A stretch of 64,000 bases of DNA from Candidatus Hinthialibacter antarcticus. Lineage in GTDB: Bacteria > Hinthialibacterota > Hinthialibacteria > Hinthialibacterales > Hinthialibacteraceae. The DNA is taken from NCBI GenBank assembly GCA_030765645.1, contig JAVCCE010000019.1, forward strand, positions 1 to 64,000, written 5' to 3'. Below are positions 36,263 through 44,413 of the stretch, one piece after another. The notes under the pieces are model-generated. The model ran no database searches and was not told the origin of the DNA. It was given only the letters and a program-made list of their open reading frames with translations. Position 1 is the stretch's first letter; each line of letters starts with the position of its first letter. A program made the position numbers and the translations under genes.

Positions 36263-37420
36263 ATGGCGCGAAAGCGATTTGACTATTACGAGTTTTTTGC
36301 GGGAGGCGGCATGGCGCGCCTGGGCCTGGAGCCGCGCTGGCGCTGCCGGTTCGCCAACGACAACAGCCCCAAAAAAGCGCGCGCCTACGCCGAAAATTTC
36401 AACGGCAACCACCTGCTCTGCAAAGACGTCGCCGAGGTGACGCTCGACGAACTCCCAGGCCGCGCCTCGATGGCGTGGGGGTCGTTCCCTTGCCAAGACC
36501 TCTCACTCGCAGGGCAACGCGGCGGGCTGCGCTCCAAACGCAGCGGCGCGTTCTGGCCCTTTTGGGATTTAATGTTGCAACTCATCGGCGATGGGCGCCC
36601 CACGCCGATCATCGTGCTTGAAAACGTCGCGGGCGCACTCACCTCGCACAGCGGCAAGGATTTTCAATCATTGCTGCAAGTTCTGACCGAAGCAGGCTAT
36701 CAGGTCGGGCCGTTGCTGGTCGACGGCGTCCATTTCACGCCGCAGTCGCGCCCGCGCTTGTTTCTCATCGCCGTTCGCGACGAAATGCAGGTTCCTAAAA
36801 AATTGCTTACTGGCGCCCCGACAGATTTATGGCGGCCCGCGTCAATTCAAACCGCCTATGAACGCGCCGACGTTTCTATTCAAACCAATTGGTTGTGGTG
36901 GAACCTGCCCACGCCACCGCCTCGTACGCAAACCTTGATGGATTGCCTCGAAGACAATCCGCCGGACGTGCCCTGGCATACGCGGGAAGAGACGAAAATC
37001 TTGCTCGACAAAATGAGCCCCGTGAACCGCGAAAAACTCAAACAGGCGCAGGCGTCTGGCAAGCGCGTCGTCGGCGCGGTTTACAAACGCACCCGCCGAA
37101 ATGAAGACGGCGTCAGCGTGCAACGCGCCGAGGTGCGCTTCGACGGCGTCAGCGGATGCCTACGCACCCCGGCAGGCGGTTCCAGCCGCCAGACGCTGCT
37201 CATCGTCGAGGGCAAGAAAATCCGTTCGCGCCTGTTGTCGTCTCGTGAAGCCGCGCGGCTGATGGGCGCCCCTGACGATTACCAATTGCCCAAGGCGTAT
37301 AACGAAGCGTATCATCTGATGGGCGACGGGTTGATCGTGCCCGCTGTGTCCTGGCTGGATACGCACATTCTCACGCCGCTGGCTAAAGCAGCGCAGCCTA
37401 TGTTGAAAGGCGCATCATGA
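36263..37420 (+). CDS. DNA (cytosine-5-)-methyltransferase, type II
   Basis: 385 residues. Motif I FFAGGGMARLGLE (11-23), motif IV GSFPCQDLSLAG with the catalytic Cys at about 77, motif VI VLENVAG (118-124), motif VIII QSRPRLF (161-167), and a late motif IX/X region (REAARLMGAPDDYQLP ... YHLMGDGLIVPAVSWL). The target-recognition region between VIII and IX (about 170-310) is unlike any I can name, so the recognition site is unknown. It overlaps the next gene by four bases (ATGA). A start codon TTG at 36233 is also open, but the ATG fits motif I position better. Confidence 0.93.
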   Translation: MARKRFDYYEFFAGGGMARLGLEPRWRCRFANDNSPKKARAYAENFNGNHLLCKDVAEVTLDELPGRASMAWGSFPCQDLSLAGQRGGLRSKRSGAFWPFWDLMLQLIGDGRPTPIIVLENVAGALTSHSGKDFQSLLQVLTEAGYQVGPLLVDGVHFTPQSRPRLFLIAVRDEMQVPKKLLTGAPTDLWRPASIQTAYERADVSIQTNWLWWNLPTPPPRTQTLMDCLEDNPPDVPWHTREETKILLDKMSPVNREKLKQAQASGKRVVGAVYKRTRRNEDGVSVQRAEVRFDGVSGCLRTPAGGSSRQTLLIVEGKKIRSRLLSSREAARLMGAPDDYQLPKAYNEAYHLMGDGLIVPAVSWLDTHILTPLAKAAQPMLKGAS

Positions 37421-38292
37421 GCGACGAGCAGCCGATTGTCTTTTGTGAACTCAACGCGACGCGCCGCAAGGCCGTTCAGGCGTACGCTCAAGCCCTTAAA
37501 GACATCGCCCCGCAAGTTGGCGACCACGGCTTACCCATTAAAGAATTTTGGGAATCGGGCATCTTCAACAGCGCCATCGAAAGCCTGCGCGGGACCAACG
37601 CCGCCTCGATGGTGAATAAACGCGAGTTTGTCGAAGCCGTTTTTAATCAATTACAAACAGCAGGTGAAATTCAATCCTGGGCGTCCACCGGCGCGGGCGA
37701 ACGCTTTGATTATGAAGTCGTCATGCCGGACGGCTGGCGCAGCGTCGTCGAAACCAAGGGCTGCCTCGACGGCAATAATACAAACATCTTCGAACGCCCT
37801 CCGCAGGCGGACGAATTTATCATCTGGTCGCTATGCCAAAACCCCGGCGCCGATCCGCGTAAAAATGTAAAGTCCGGCATCCACACCCGCCTGGGCGCGG
37901 AGATCATCAAAAACAAACAACGCGTCGACGGCTTGATCGTGTGGGATATGGTGTGCGGTTCCGCCGGGCGGCCTTGTCTTAAATTGTCCGGCGAGAAACC
38001 GCGCGTCGCGCTTCGTTTCAAAGACCGCAACGCGCCCCCGCCGTGTTTTTACCTGTTTCCGCGCAGCGTTCCCGATCCACGCAATAATCCCGAACCGCAA
38101 TCGTGGCGGCTCCATGAAGTGCGCCTGATTGCCGCGATGCACCGCGCGTTTCAATGCGATGCGAATGATGTGGTCGATGTGCGCATCGAGGCGCGTATGC
38201 AAGACAACGACATTCAACGCCGCAGCCGCTTGACCCGCGACGGCGATGAATTCATGGTTACCAAATGGACGACCTTGAAACGGGCGCGCTAA
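37417..38292 (+). CDS. Predicted type II restriction endonuclease (PD-(D/E)XK-like)
   Basis: 291 residues with no family I recognise. Its first bases overlap the methylase stop (ATGA), the normal arrangement for a restriction partner. A candidate nuclease site is seen: Asp98 (RFDYEVVMPDG) and, 14 residues later, Glu112-Thr-Lys114 (SVVETKGCLDGNN), the D...E-x-K pattern, with a preceding helix containing NKREFVEAVFNQL. The C-terminal half is rich in Arg and Pro (YLFPRSVPDPRNNPEPQSW) and could bind DNA. Assignment rests on context plus this motif; the site would be whatever the methylase protects. Confidence 0.65.
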   Translation: MSDEQPIVFCELNATRRKAVQAYAQALKDIAPQVGDHGLPIKEFWESGIFNSAIESLRGTNAASMVNKREFVEAVFNQLQTAGEIQSWASTGAGERFDYEVVMPDGWRSVVETKGCLDGNNTNIFERPPQADEFIIWSLCQNPGADPRKNVKSGIHTRLGAEIIKNKQRVDGLIVWDMVCGSAGRPCLKLSGEKPRVALRFKDRNAPPPCFYLFPRSVPDPRNNPEPQSWRLHEVRLIAAMHRAFQCDANDVVDVRIEARMQDNDIQRRSRLTRDGDEFMVTKWTTLKRAR

Positions 38293-39152
38293 TGAACGCT
38301 GAACCACTGACCCTTGTCATTCCCGCTTGGAACGAAGCCGACGCAATCGCCCCCGTTGTCGAGAACGTACGCGAGGCCTTATCGGGGCGAGAGATCGAAA
38401 TTCTCGTCATTGACGATGGAAGCAATGACGATACCGCTGCGCGAGCGCAAGCGGCGGGCGCAACCGTGATCCGCCAATGGAAGCAAAAAGGCTACGGCGC
38501 CTCGCTCAAGACGGGGGTTCGGCAAGCGAAGCACGAACGGATCGCCATCATGGACGCCGACGGGCAACACGACCCGACCGACATCGTTCGATTGTTAGAT
38601 GAATTGGCGAAAGGGTACGATTCCGTCATCGGCGCGCGCGACCGTAAATCCTTTCAATACGCCTCGCGGATGCCGGGCAAAGCCTTTCTGCAATGGTTCG
38701 CCGGGTTCCTGGTCGGCGAGACCCCCGACGATGTCAACTCCGGCCTACGCGTATTCAAAAAACAAGACGCGCTGCAATACATCAGCATCTTGCCCAACGC
38801 CTTTTCATTCACCACAACGCTGACTCTCGCCATGATGAAAGACGCCTACCGCGTCGGCTTTGTCTCCATCCAGACGCGCCCGCGCCAGGGGCGGCGCAGC
38901 TCGGTGTCGTTGCGCGACGGCCTGCGTACCGTACTGCTCATCATCCGCATCGCGGCGTTGTTTAACCCGCTCAAAGTGTTTCTGCCCATCAGCGCCGTCT
39001 TGTTTCTGACGGGCCTGGGCTATGGCGCCTGGAACCTGATGCGCGAGTTCAATATCCCCAGCGGCGCGGTGTTGTGCCTGACCTCAAGCGTCATCGTTTT
39101 CTTCTTCGGCGTGTTGGCCGACCAGCTCGCGTCCATCCGCAGAGGGCGATAG
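38292..39152 (+). CDS. Glycosyltransferase family 2, DPM1-like
   Basis: 286 residues. The GT-A domain shows LVIPAWNEADAIAPVVENV, ILVIDDGSNDDTAARA and the D-x-D-like IMDADGQHDPTDIV, followed by VNSGLRVFKKQDAL. The C-terminus has two hydrophobic helices (about 215-240 and 250-275), so it is membrane-bound, like enzymes that load sugars on polyprenyl phosphate. Its ATG overlaps the preceding stop by one base (TAATG), which couples it to the restriction genes, perhaps by chance of insertion. Confidence 0.87.
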   Translation: MNAEPLTLVIPAWNEADAIAPVVENVREALSGREIEILVIDDGSNDDTAARAQAAGATVIRQWKQKGYGASLKTGVRQAKHERIAIMDADGQHDPTDIVRLLDELAKGYDSVIGARDRKSFQYASRMPGKAFLQWFAGFLVGETPDDVNSGLRVFKKQDALQYISILPNAFSFTTTLTLAMMKDAYRVGFVSIQTRPRQGRRSSVSLRDGLRTVLLIIRIAALFNPLKVFLPISAVLFLTGLGYGAWNLMREFNIPSGAVLCLTSSVIVFFFGVLADQLASIRRGR

Positions 39153-39280
39153 AGACCGTTAAAAAAACTCAATCCGCCATTTTCTAGAAACGACGACAAA
39201 ATCCGCTCTCATTCACTCTAGCTCAGATCAAAGTACAATATTCGGCTGCTAGATCATTTTGTTGTTGGAGGAACACGATC

Positions 39281-41164
39281 ATGAACCAGGACGCACAAAC
39301 GCCCAATTTAGAAACCCGTGAGTTTCAAGCCGACGTCAAGCAGGTGCTCGACATCGTCATTCATTCTCTATATACCCATCGCGAAATTTTCATCCGCGAG
39401 CTGATCTCAAACGCCGCCGATGCGCTTGAGAAACTGCGTTACGAACAATTGCAAAACCAGGACATCGCCGACGCGGAACTGCCGCTCGAAATTCGCATTA
39501 ATGTCGATGAAGAGAAAAAGACTTTCACGATTTCCGACGCGGGCATCGGCCTCAGCGAAGAAGAAGCCGTGAAAAACCTCGGCTCCATCGCCCATTCCGG
39601 CTCGCGTGAATTTATTGAAAAACTCAAAGAAAGCGGCGGCGACGCCCAACTGATCGGTCAATTCGGCGTCGGGTTTTATTCAGTCTTCATGGCGGCGGAC
39701 CGCGTCACCGTACAAAGCCGTTCCGCCCAACCCGACGCAGGCGGCATCGAATGGCGCTCCGAAGGGACCGGCTCCTACCAGATCGGCCCCGCTCCCGCCT
39801 TGTCGCGCGGCACCCGCATCACCGCCCATTTGCGTGAAGACGCGTACGAGTTCGCCTCCAAAGACCGCGTCAAAAACGTGATCGAACAATACTCAAACTT
39901 CGTCCCGTTTGACATTTATCTCAACGACGAAAAGGTCAATACCGTTCAAGCAGTCTGGACGCGCAACAAAAACGAAATCAGCGACGATGAATACAACGAG
40001 TTTTTCAAATTCATCGGCAATGAGCACACCGAACCCAGTTTCCGCCTGCATTTCTCCGCCGACGCGCCCTTGCAGATCAACGCCCTGCTCTTCGTTCCTC
40101 AGCAGAATTTCGAGAAAATGGGCTTCGGCAAACTCGACCCCGGCGTCAATCTCTATTGCAAAAAAGTGCTCATCCAGGAGCAATCAAAAACCATCCTGCC
40201 CGATTGGCTGCGCTTTGTGAAAGGCGTGGTCGACAGCGAAGACCTGCCGCTCAATATCTCGCGCGAGTCCATGCAAAACAACGCGCTGGTAACAAAACTG
40301 AAAACCGTCGTCACCAAACGCTTTATCAAATTTTTGAATGAAGAAGCCAACAAAGACGCCGAAGCCTACGCCAAGTTCTGGGAACAGTTCGGCGGCTTCA
40401 TCAAAGAAGGCGTCGCCGTCGATCTTGAACACCGCGACGCGCTGGCGCCGTTGCTGCGCTTTGAATCGTCTAACGAAGAAGCCGGCAAGCGCATCTCGCT
40501 GATAGACTACGCCGCCCGCATGAAAACCGACCAGAACAAAATCTATTACGCATTCGGCGTCAACCGCAAATCCATCGAAGCAGGCCCCTACATGGAAGCA
40601 TTCCGCGCCAGCAAAACTGAAGTGCTGTTCCTGCACGACCCCGCCGATGAGTTCGTCCTCAATGGGCTGCGTGAATTCGACGGCAAGGCGTTTGTCTCCG
40701 CCGACCAGGCCGACCTCGATTTGCCAGAACCAAAAGAAGACGACAACAAAGACGGCGCAAAGGGCTTAGACAAAGAACAAACCGAAACCCTGGCGGGTTG
40801 GTTCAAGAGCGTCTTGGGCGAACGCGTCGGCGCCGTGCGTGAATCAAAGCGGTTGGTCGATAGCCCGGCGATCCTGGTGAATTCCGACTCGTATTTCACC
40901 ACCAGTATGCAGCGCATCATGAAAAGCATGAACCAGGAGATGCCCGCCGCCGGGACGCACAACTTAGAGATCAACCCCAAGCATCCGCTGATGATTCGAC
41001 TTTCAGAGTTAAAGAAGGAAAACGCAGAGGAAGCGTTTCTCACGACGGCCGCCGAGCAAATTTTTGATGCAGCGCGCCTCGCAGCCGGGCTAGAAACCGA
41101 GCCGCAGACGCTGATTCAACGCAGCCACGCCATTTTAGAAAAAGCGCTGGGCGCAAAAAAATAA
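39281..41164 (+). CDS. htpG: Molecular chaperone HtpG (Hsp90 family)
   Basis: 627 residues, the usual bacterial Hsp90 length. The N-terminal ATPase domain carries SLYTHREIFIRELISNAADAL, TISDAGIGLSEEEAVKNLGSIAHSGS and LIGQFGVGFYSVFMAADRV; the middle domain has LPLNISRESMQNN; the C-terminal dimer domain follows an Asp/Lys linker at about 485-500. No MEEVD tail, as expected in bacteria. GGAGG precedes the ATG. I see no CIRCE element in the 128-base upstream gap. Confidence 0.97.
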   Translation: MNQDAQTPNLETREFQADVKQVLDIVIHSLYTHREIFIRELISNAADALEKLRYEQLQNQDIADAELPLEIRINVDEEKKTFTISDAGIGLSEEEAVKNLGSIAHSGSREFIEKLKESGGDAQLIGQFGVGFYSVFMAADRVTVQSRSAQPDAGGIEWRSEGTGSYQIGPAPALSRGTRITAHLREDAYEFASKDRVKNVIEQYSNFVPFDIYLNDEKVNTVQAVWTRNKNEISDDEYNEFFKFIGNEHTEPSFRLHFSADAPLQINALLFVPQQNFEKMGFGKLDPGVNLYCKKVLIQEQSKTILPDWLRFVKGVVDSEDLPLNISRESMQNNALVTKLKTVVTKRFIKFLNEEANKDAEAYAKFWEQFGGFIKEGVAVDLEHRDALAPLLRFESSNEEAGKRISLIDYAARMKTDQNKIYYAFGVNRKSIEAGPYMEAFRASKTEVLFLHDPADEFVLNGLREFDGKAFVSADQADLDLPEPKEDDNKDGAKGLDKEQTETLAGWFKSVLGERVGAVRESKRLVDSPAILVNSDSYFTTSMQRIMKSMNQEMPAAGTHNLEINPKHPLMIRLSELKKENAEEAFLTTAAEQIFDAARLAAGLETEPQTLIQRSHAILEKALGAKK

Positions 41165-41325
41165 TCAGCCGAACCAATTCTGTTTCGCCATTCGGTAAAT
41201 GTTTACATAAACACAAGCATCCGCCAATTCGCTTGGAACAAAACCCTATTGATGTTACGATTAACAAGTGCGCCCATACAAACCATGCGGGCGCGCGACA
41301 ATGATCGATGTAGGAGAAAATCAAA

Positions 41326-42324
41326 ATGGTCCGTTTGGGATCCGTTTTTTTCAGTGGATTGGCGTTACTCATCTTCGCAGCGGCAATACAAGCGCAACCG
41401 AGCCTTAAACTGAACCTGGATACGCGCGATTTTGGCAAAGTCGCGCCGTTTGAAAAATTGCGCCATGATATCGTCGTCACAAACATCGGCGACCAATTGC
41501 TTGAAATTATCAACGTCGGCACCACCTGCGGCTGCACCGCCGCCGTCCCCTCAGCAACGGGGATCCCCGCTGGCGCCACCAGCATCGTCTCCGTCACCAT
41601 GACAGCGTCGAGCAGCACCACCCGCATGAACAAACAAGTGAAAATCATCACCAATGATCCCAAACAAAAAGAAGTGCGGGTCACATTGATCGCCGACGTA
41701 CGCAATCTATGGACGTTCTCCCCTGCGTCAATGATGAAATTTGACGATGTTCCTTACAAGGCGGAACGCTCAGAGACGCTCTACCTCAGCAATAACGAAG
41801 GCGCACCCTTTAAGGTGCTGGAAGTACAAACAGACCGGCCCGAATTTCGCGCGGAAGCGGGCGAGCCGACTGATAATGGAACCCCGATTACGGTCTATTT
41901 CAATTCAGGCAAAAAACGCGAACTCATCACCGCGAGCATCGAAATCATCACCGACCACCCACAACAGCCTCGCGCTCACGCGCGAATTACAGCGTCAATC
42001 ACCGGCTATATAAAATTTACGCCGTCCTCGCTCTATTTTGGACGTTCTCCCGCAGGCAAAACGGTTGACCGTGAACTACGCCTGGCTCTGACTGACAAAT
42101 CAAAAGCCGACATCTTTGAAATTACGAACATCAAAAGTGGAGACGAAGTAAAAGCGGAAGTGATCGGCAAGAATGCGTTGGGGCAACTGCGGGTCAAAGT
42201 GAGTTACCAGGTTCCTCAATCTCCTGGCTACCATCGCGGCGAGATCACGCTGGAAACCAACCTCGAAGATGAACCGACAGTGACCGTGCCTTATTCCGTC
42301 CTGGTACCCCGGTCAGGTTCTTAA
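41326..42324 (+). CDS. Secreted DUF1573 protein
   Basis: 332 residues. Signal peptide (about 1-23, VFFSGLALLIFAAAIQAQ) then an Ig-like DUF1573 domain (RDFGKVAPFEKLRHDIVVTNIGDQLLEIINVGTTCGCTAA), whose TTCGC motif is the family mark. A second, related beta-sandwich covers about 125-225 and a third about 230-330. Function is unknown; DUF1573 proteins are frequent near rhodanese and MauE-like genes, as here. AGGAG precedes the ATG. First gene of a three-gene operon (gaps of 24 and -4 bases). Confidence 0.85.
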   Translation: MVRLGSVFFSGLALLIFAAAIQAQPSLKLNLDTRDFGKVAPFEKLRHDIVVTNIGDQLLEIINVGTTCGCTAAVPSATGIPAGATSIVSVTMTASSSTTRMNKQVKIITNDPKQKEVRVTLIADVRNLWTFSPASMMKFDDVPYKAERSETLYLSNNEGAPFKVLEVQTDRPEFRAEAGEPTDNGTPITVYFNSGKKRELITASIEIITDHPQQPRAHARITASITGYIKFTPSSLYFGRSPAGKTVDRELRLALTDKSKADIFEITNIKSGDEVKAEVIGKNALGQLRVKVSYQVPQSPGYHRGEITLETNLEDEPTVTVPYSVLVPRSGS

Positions 42325-42348
42325 GACACCGCAAACGGCATTGATAAA

Positions 42349-42816
42349 ATGAAAAATAAATTCTTACGCATTCTGTTTCAAGCGGCGTTGTTGGCCGCCG
42401 TTTCTGTCGCGATTGGGCTGGCGGTCAATGCGATGTCGTCCGGGCCGCTGCCGCTGCTTCGCCAGCCTGTGCTTGATGAAGATGAACCATGGCCGGTAGT
42501 CGACGGCGACGCCGTATTCGAACACTTTAACAACGGCACGGCGATTATGATTGATGCGCGTCCGGTTGAAGACTACGAACGCGGCCATATCCCCGGCGCG
42601 ATTAATCTACCCTACAATGATTTCGAAAACTATTTCGCTGAGTTGAGCGCGACGTTGCCGTTAGAAGAGTTATACATTGTCTATTGCAGCGGCGGCAATT
42701 GCGACGACAGCCATGAGGTATTAACTCAAATGGAAGCCTTTGGCTTCGAGCAATTAATGCTGTACAAACCCGGCTGGGAAGAGTGGTTCAAAAATGATTT
42801 CCCGAGAGAACAATGA
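42349..42816 (+). CDS. Membrane-anchored rhodanese-like protein
   Basis: 155 residues. One N-terminal transmembrane helix (about 8-28) puts the rhodanese domain outside the cytoplasm. The fold shows MIDARPVEDYERGHIPGAINLPY and the active loop YCSGGNCDDS, with Cys113 as the sulfur-carrying residue. The last four bases overlap the start of the MauE-like gene (ATGA). It may carry persulfide sulfur or reduce disulfides in the envelope with its operon partners. Confidence 0.87.
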   Translation: MKNKFLRILFQAALLAAVSVAIGLAVNAMSSGPLPLLRQPVLDEDEPWPVVDGDAVFEHFNNGTAIMIDARPVEDYERGHIPGAINLPYNDFENYFAELSATLPLEELYIVYCSGGNCDDSHEVLTQMEAFGFEQLMLYKPGWEEWFKNDFPREQ

Positions 42817-43331
42817 ACGATTCATTGCCAACTCATCAATCTAACCGGAGTTCGTTGTCCCTCTGGATCGAACTATTGCTGCGCGTTGTGTTGGGCTGCG
42901 TTTTATTGATTGCGGGCGGATTGAAACTCTTTCACATGCCATTGATGGCTGACTCGATCATCAACTATCAAATCATGCCGGACGCCTACGTAAACATCGT
43001 CGCGATTGTGTTGCCGCCGATGGAAATATTGGTGGGGATTGGGTTAATCGCAGGATTGTTTTATGACGGCGCACTGCTCATCGCGACATCATTGTTCGCG
43101 GTGTTTTGGATATCGGTTGCCTATGCCATGTCGCAAGGGTACGACATCGACTGCGGCTGTTTTGGCACCGCCAACGTGACCCGTGTTGGGTTGTTGGCGC
43201 TGGGGCGCAATTCATTATTGCTGTCAGGCGCCGTGTTGTTGTGGGTAATGAATAGCGGACGCTGCCGATTTGACAACCTCTGCTTTAAGCGGCCCGCCGC
43301 GCCGCCGCCCGAATCAAGCCCGCACGTTTAA
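42813..43331 (+). CDS. MauE/DoxX family membrane protein with CGCFG motif
   Basis: 172 residues with four hydrophobic helices (about 17-38, 60-83, 86-107, 125-147). The fourth is preceded by YDIDCGCFGTANVTRVGLLALGRN, the C-G-C-F-G motif of the MauE/DoxD group, thought to pass electrons or thiol groups across the membrane to disulfide-forming or sulfur-handling partners. Together with the DUF1573 and rhodanese genes it makes a plausible envelope redox module. Its 3' end overlaps the convergent flgN gene by 18 bases. Confidence 0.82.
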   Translation: MNDSLPTHQSNRSSLSLWIELLLRVVLGCVLLIAGGLKLFHMPLMADSIINYQIMPDAYVNIVAIVLPPMEILVGIGLIAGLFYDGALLIATSLFAVFWISVAYAMSQGYDIDCGCFGTANVTRVGLLALGRNSLLLSGAVLLWVMNSGRCRFDNLCFKRPAAPPPESSPHV

Positions 43332-43805
43332 CCCCGCGCGAGGCGGTACGCCGCCTTTCGATTTACGTCCCGATGCGTTATAGGTTTTGTCGTCTTTGAC
43401 TCGAATCAAGTCGCTTATTTCACAGTTCAACGTTTTGACTGCGCGGTTTAGCATAAGGCGGTTCGCCGTATTGATGCTCCTCACCTCGTGCGCAAAGCGC
43501 CGCAGGTCGTCGCCTACGGTTTCGAGTTCAGGCCGATTGGCGCTGGGCATCGCTTCCAGAATTTCTTTCAGGGTTGCGTTTTCCTCAAGCCCCAGAGCGC
43601 GAGCAATTTCAGCGCTGCGTTGGCGGCGTTCTGCGTCAAGCGTCATAGCGTGTTCGGCCAGGTCTTGCAGTTCTTCGGCGGTTTGCAGCAACTGCCCGGC
43701 GGCGCCGACCGCAATCCATTTGCGTTCTTCGCGTTTCGCCAGCAGAATTTTCTCGTGCACTTTTTGCTCTTCGCGCAAGGCGTCAATCAACGGTTTCAGG
43801 TTCAT
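43314..43805 (-). CDS. flgN: FlgN-like flagellar chaperone
   Basis: 163 residues, largely alpha-helical: MNLKPLIDALREEQKVHEKILLAKREERKWIAVGAAGQLLQTAEELQDL and a C-terminal EVRSINTANRLMLNRAVKTLNCEI fit the FlgN fold, which escorts the hook-filament junction proteins FlgK and FlgL. Sequence similarity is weak, but the position after flgJ in the flgF-to-flgJ operon supports the call. The ATG at 43805 follows TGGAG. flgK and flgL are not adjacent: convergent genes end the operon here. Confidence 0.75.
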   Translation of the reverse strand: MNLKPLIDALREEQKVHEKILLAKREERKWIAVGAAGQLLQTAEELQDLAEHAMTLDAERRQRSAEIARALGLEENATLKEILEAMPSANRPELETVGDDLRRFAHEVRSINTANRLMLNRAVKTLNCEISDLIRVKDDKTYNASGRKSKGGVPPRAGLNVRA

Positions 43806-43842
43806 GTTTAGTCTCCAGTTGGAGCAGGCCGCATTCGGCGGC

Positions 43843-44403
43843 TTAGTCTTGCGCGATCTTCGAGGTCGAGATGCGCGTACGCCCGCCCAGCGGCATAAAT
43901 TCTTCACCCTTCGGCGGCAAGTCGATCATCTTGGGGCCCTGGTTGCGGTTCAACGATAGAAATTCTTCCGTTGAGGTTTCCAATGGCATAAAACCGTCTT
44001 CGGTGCGGTTTTTGAGTTCATGAAATTTTGATTGGATATCTTGCGGGTTCGCCAAGCGGTCGTTCTTTTCTTTGAGTTCGCTATAGATGGCGTCGTCTAG
44101 CCCGAAGTTATTGTTCTCCGCGATGTTCTTGGCGAGATGATCGTCGCTCATGTCCATATACATACTCATCGCGTGCGAGTCACCGAAGAAGCCGTCTTCT
44201 TTGGGCACCGATTTGCGCATCTCTTTTAACAACTGGCGCAAGACCATCGACTCAAATTCGTTGGCGACGTCTTTCATTTCTTCGTCGCTCATTTTGCCTT
44301 TGGAACCGCCCAGCGATTTCATATTGAGCTGCGCGGCTTGAGCGTCGAAGCGCTGGTTGGTCAAAAGGTCTGGAGACAAATTTAATGCCGGGTCCATATC
44401 CAT
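43843..44403 (-). CDS. flgJ: Flagellar rod assembly protein, FlgJ rod-binding domain
   Basis: 186 residues. The rod-binding domain lies at about 35-105 (SDEEMKDVANEFESMVLRQLLKEMRKSVPKEDGFFG ... DHLAKNIAENNNFGL). The muramidase domain found in enterobacterial FlgJ is absent, as in many other phyla; the C-terminal 80 residues are charged and unassigned. FlgJ caps the growing rod. Placed 10 bases after flgI. Confidence 0.85.
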   Translation of the reverse strand: MDMDPALNLSPDLLTNQRFDAQAAQLNMKSLGGSKGKMSDEEMKDVANEFESMVLRQLLKEMRKSVPKEDGFFGDSHAMSMYMDMSDDHLAKNIAENNNFGLDDAIYSELKEKNDRLANPQDIQSKFHELKNRTEDGFMPLETSTEEFLSLNRNQGPKMIDLPPKGEEFMPLGGRTRISTSKIAQD

Positions 44404-44413
44404 ACGGGGTTCC

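Noticed and set aside
30809-38292. One continuous genomic island from the GIY-YIG gene to the restriction genes.
   Set aside because: The enolase-superfamily, Trm11-like and UDG genes in between have composition like the rest of the chromosome, so I treat the GIY-YIG gene and the higBA-vsr-methylase-nuclease block as separate.
39153-39280. CIRCE operator before htpG.
   Set aside because: No TTAGCACTC-N9-GAGTGCTAA match is present.
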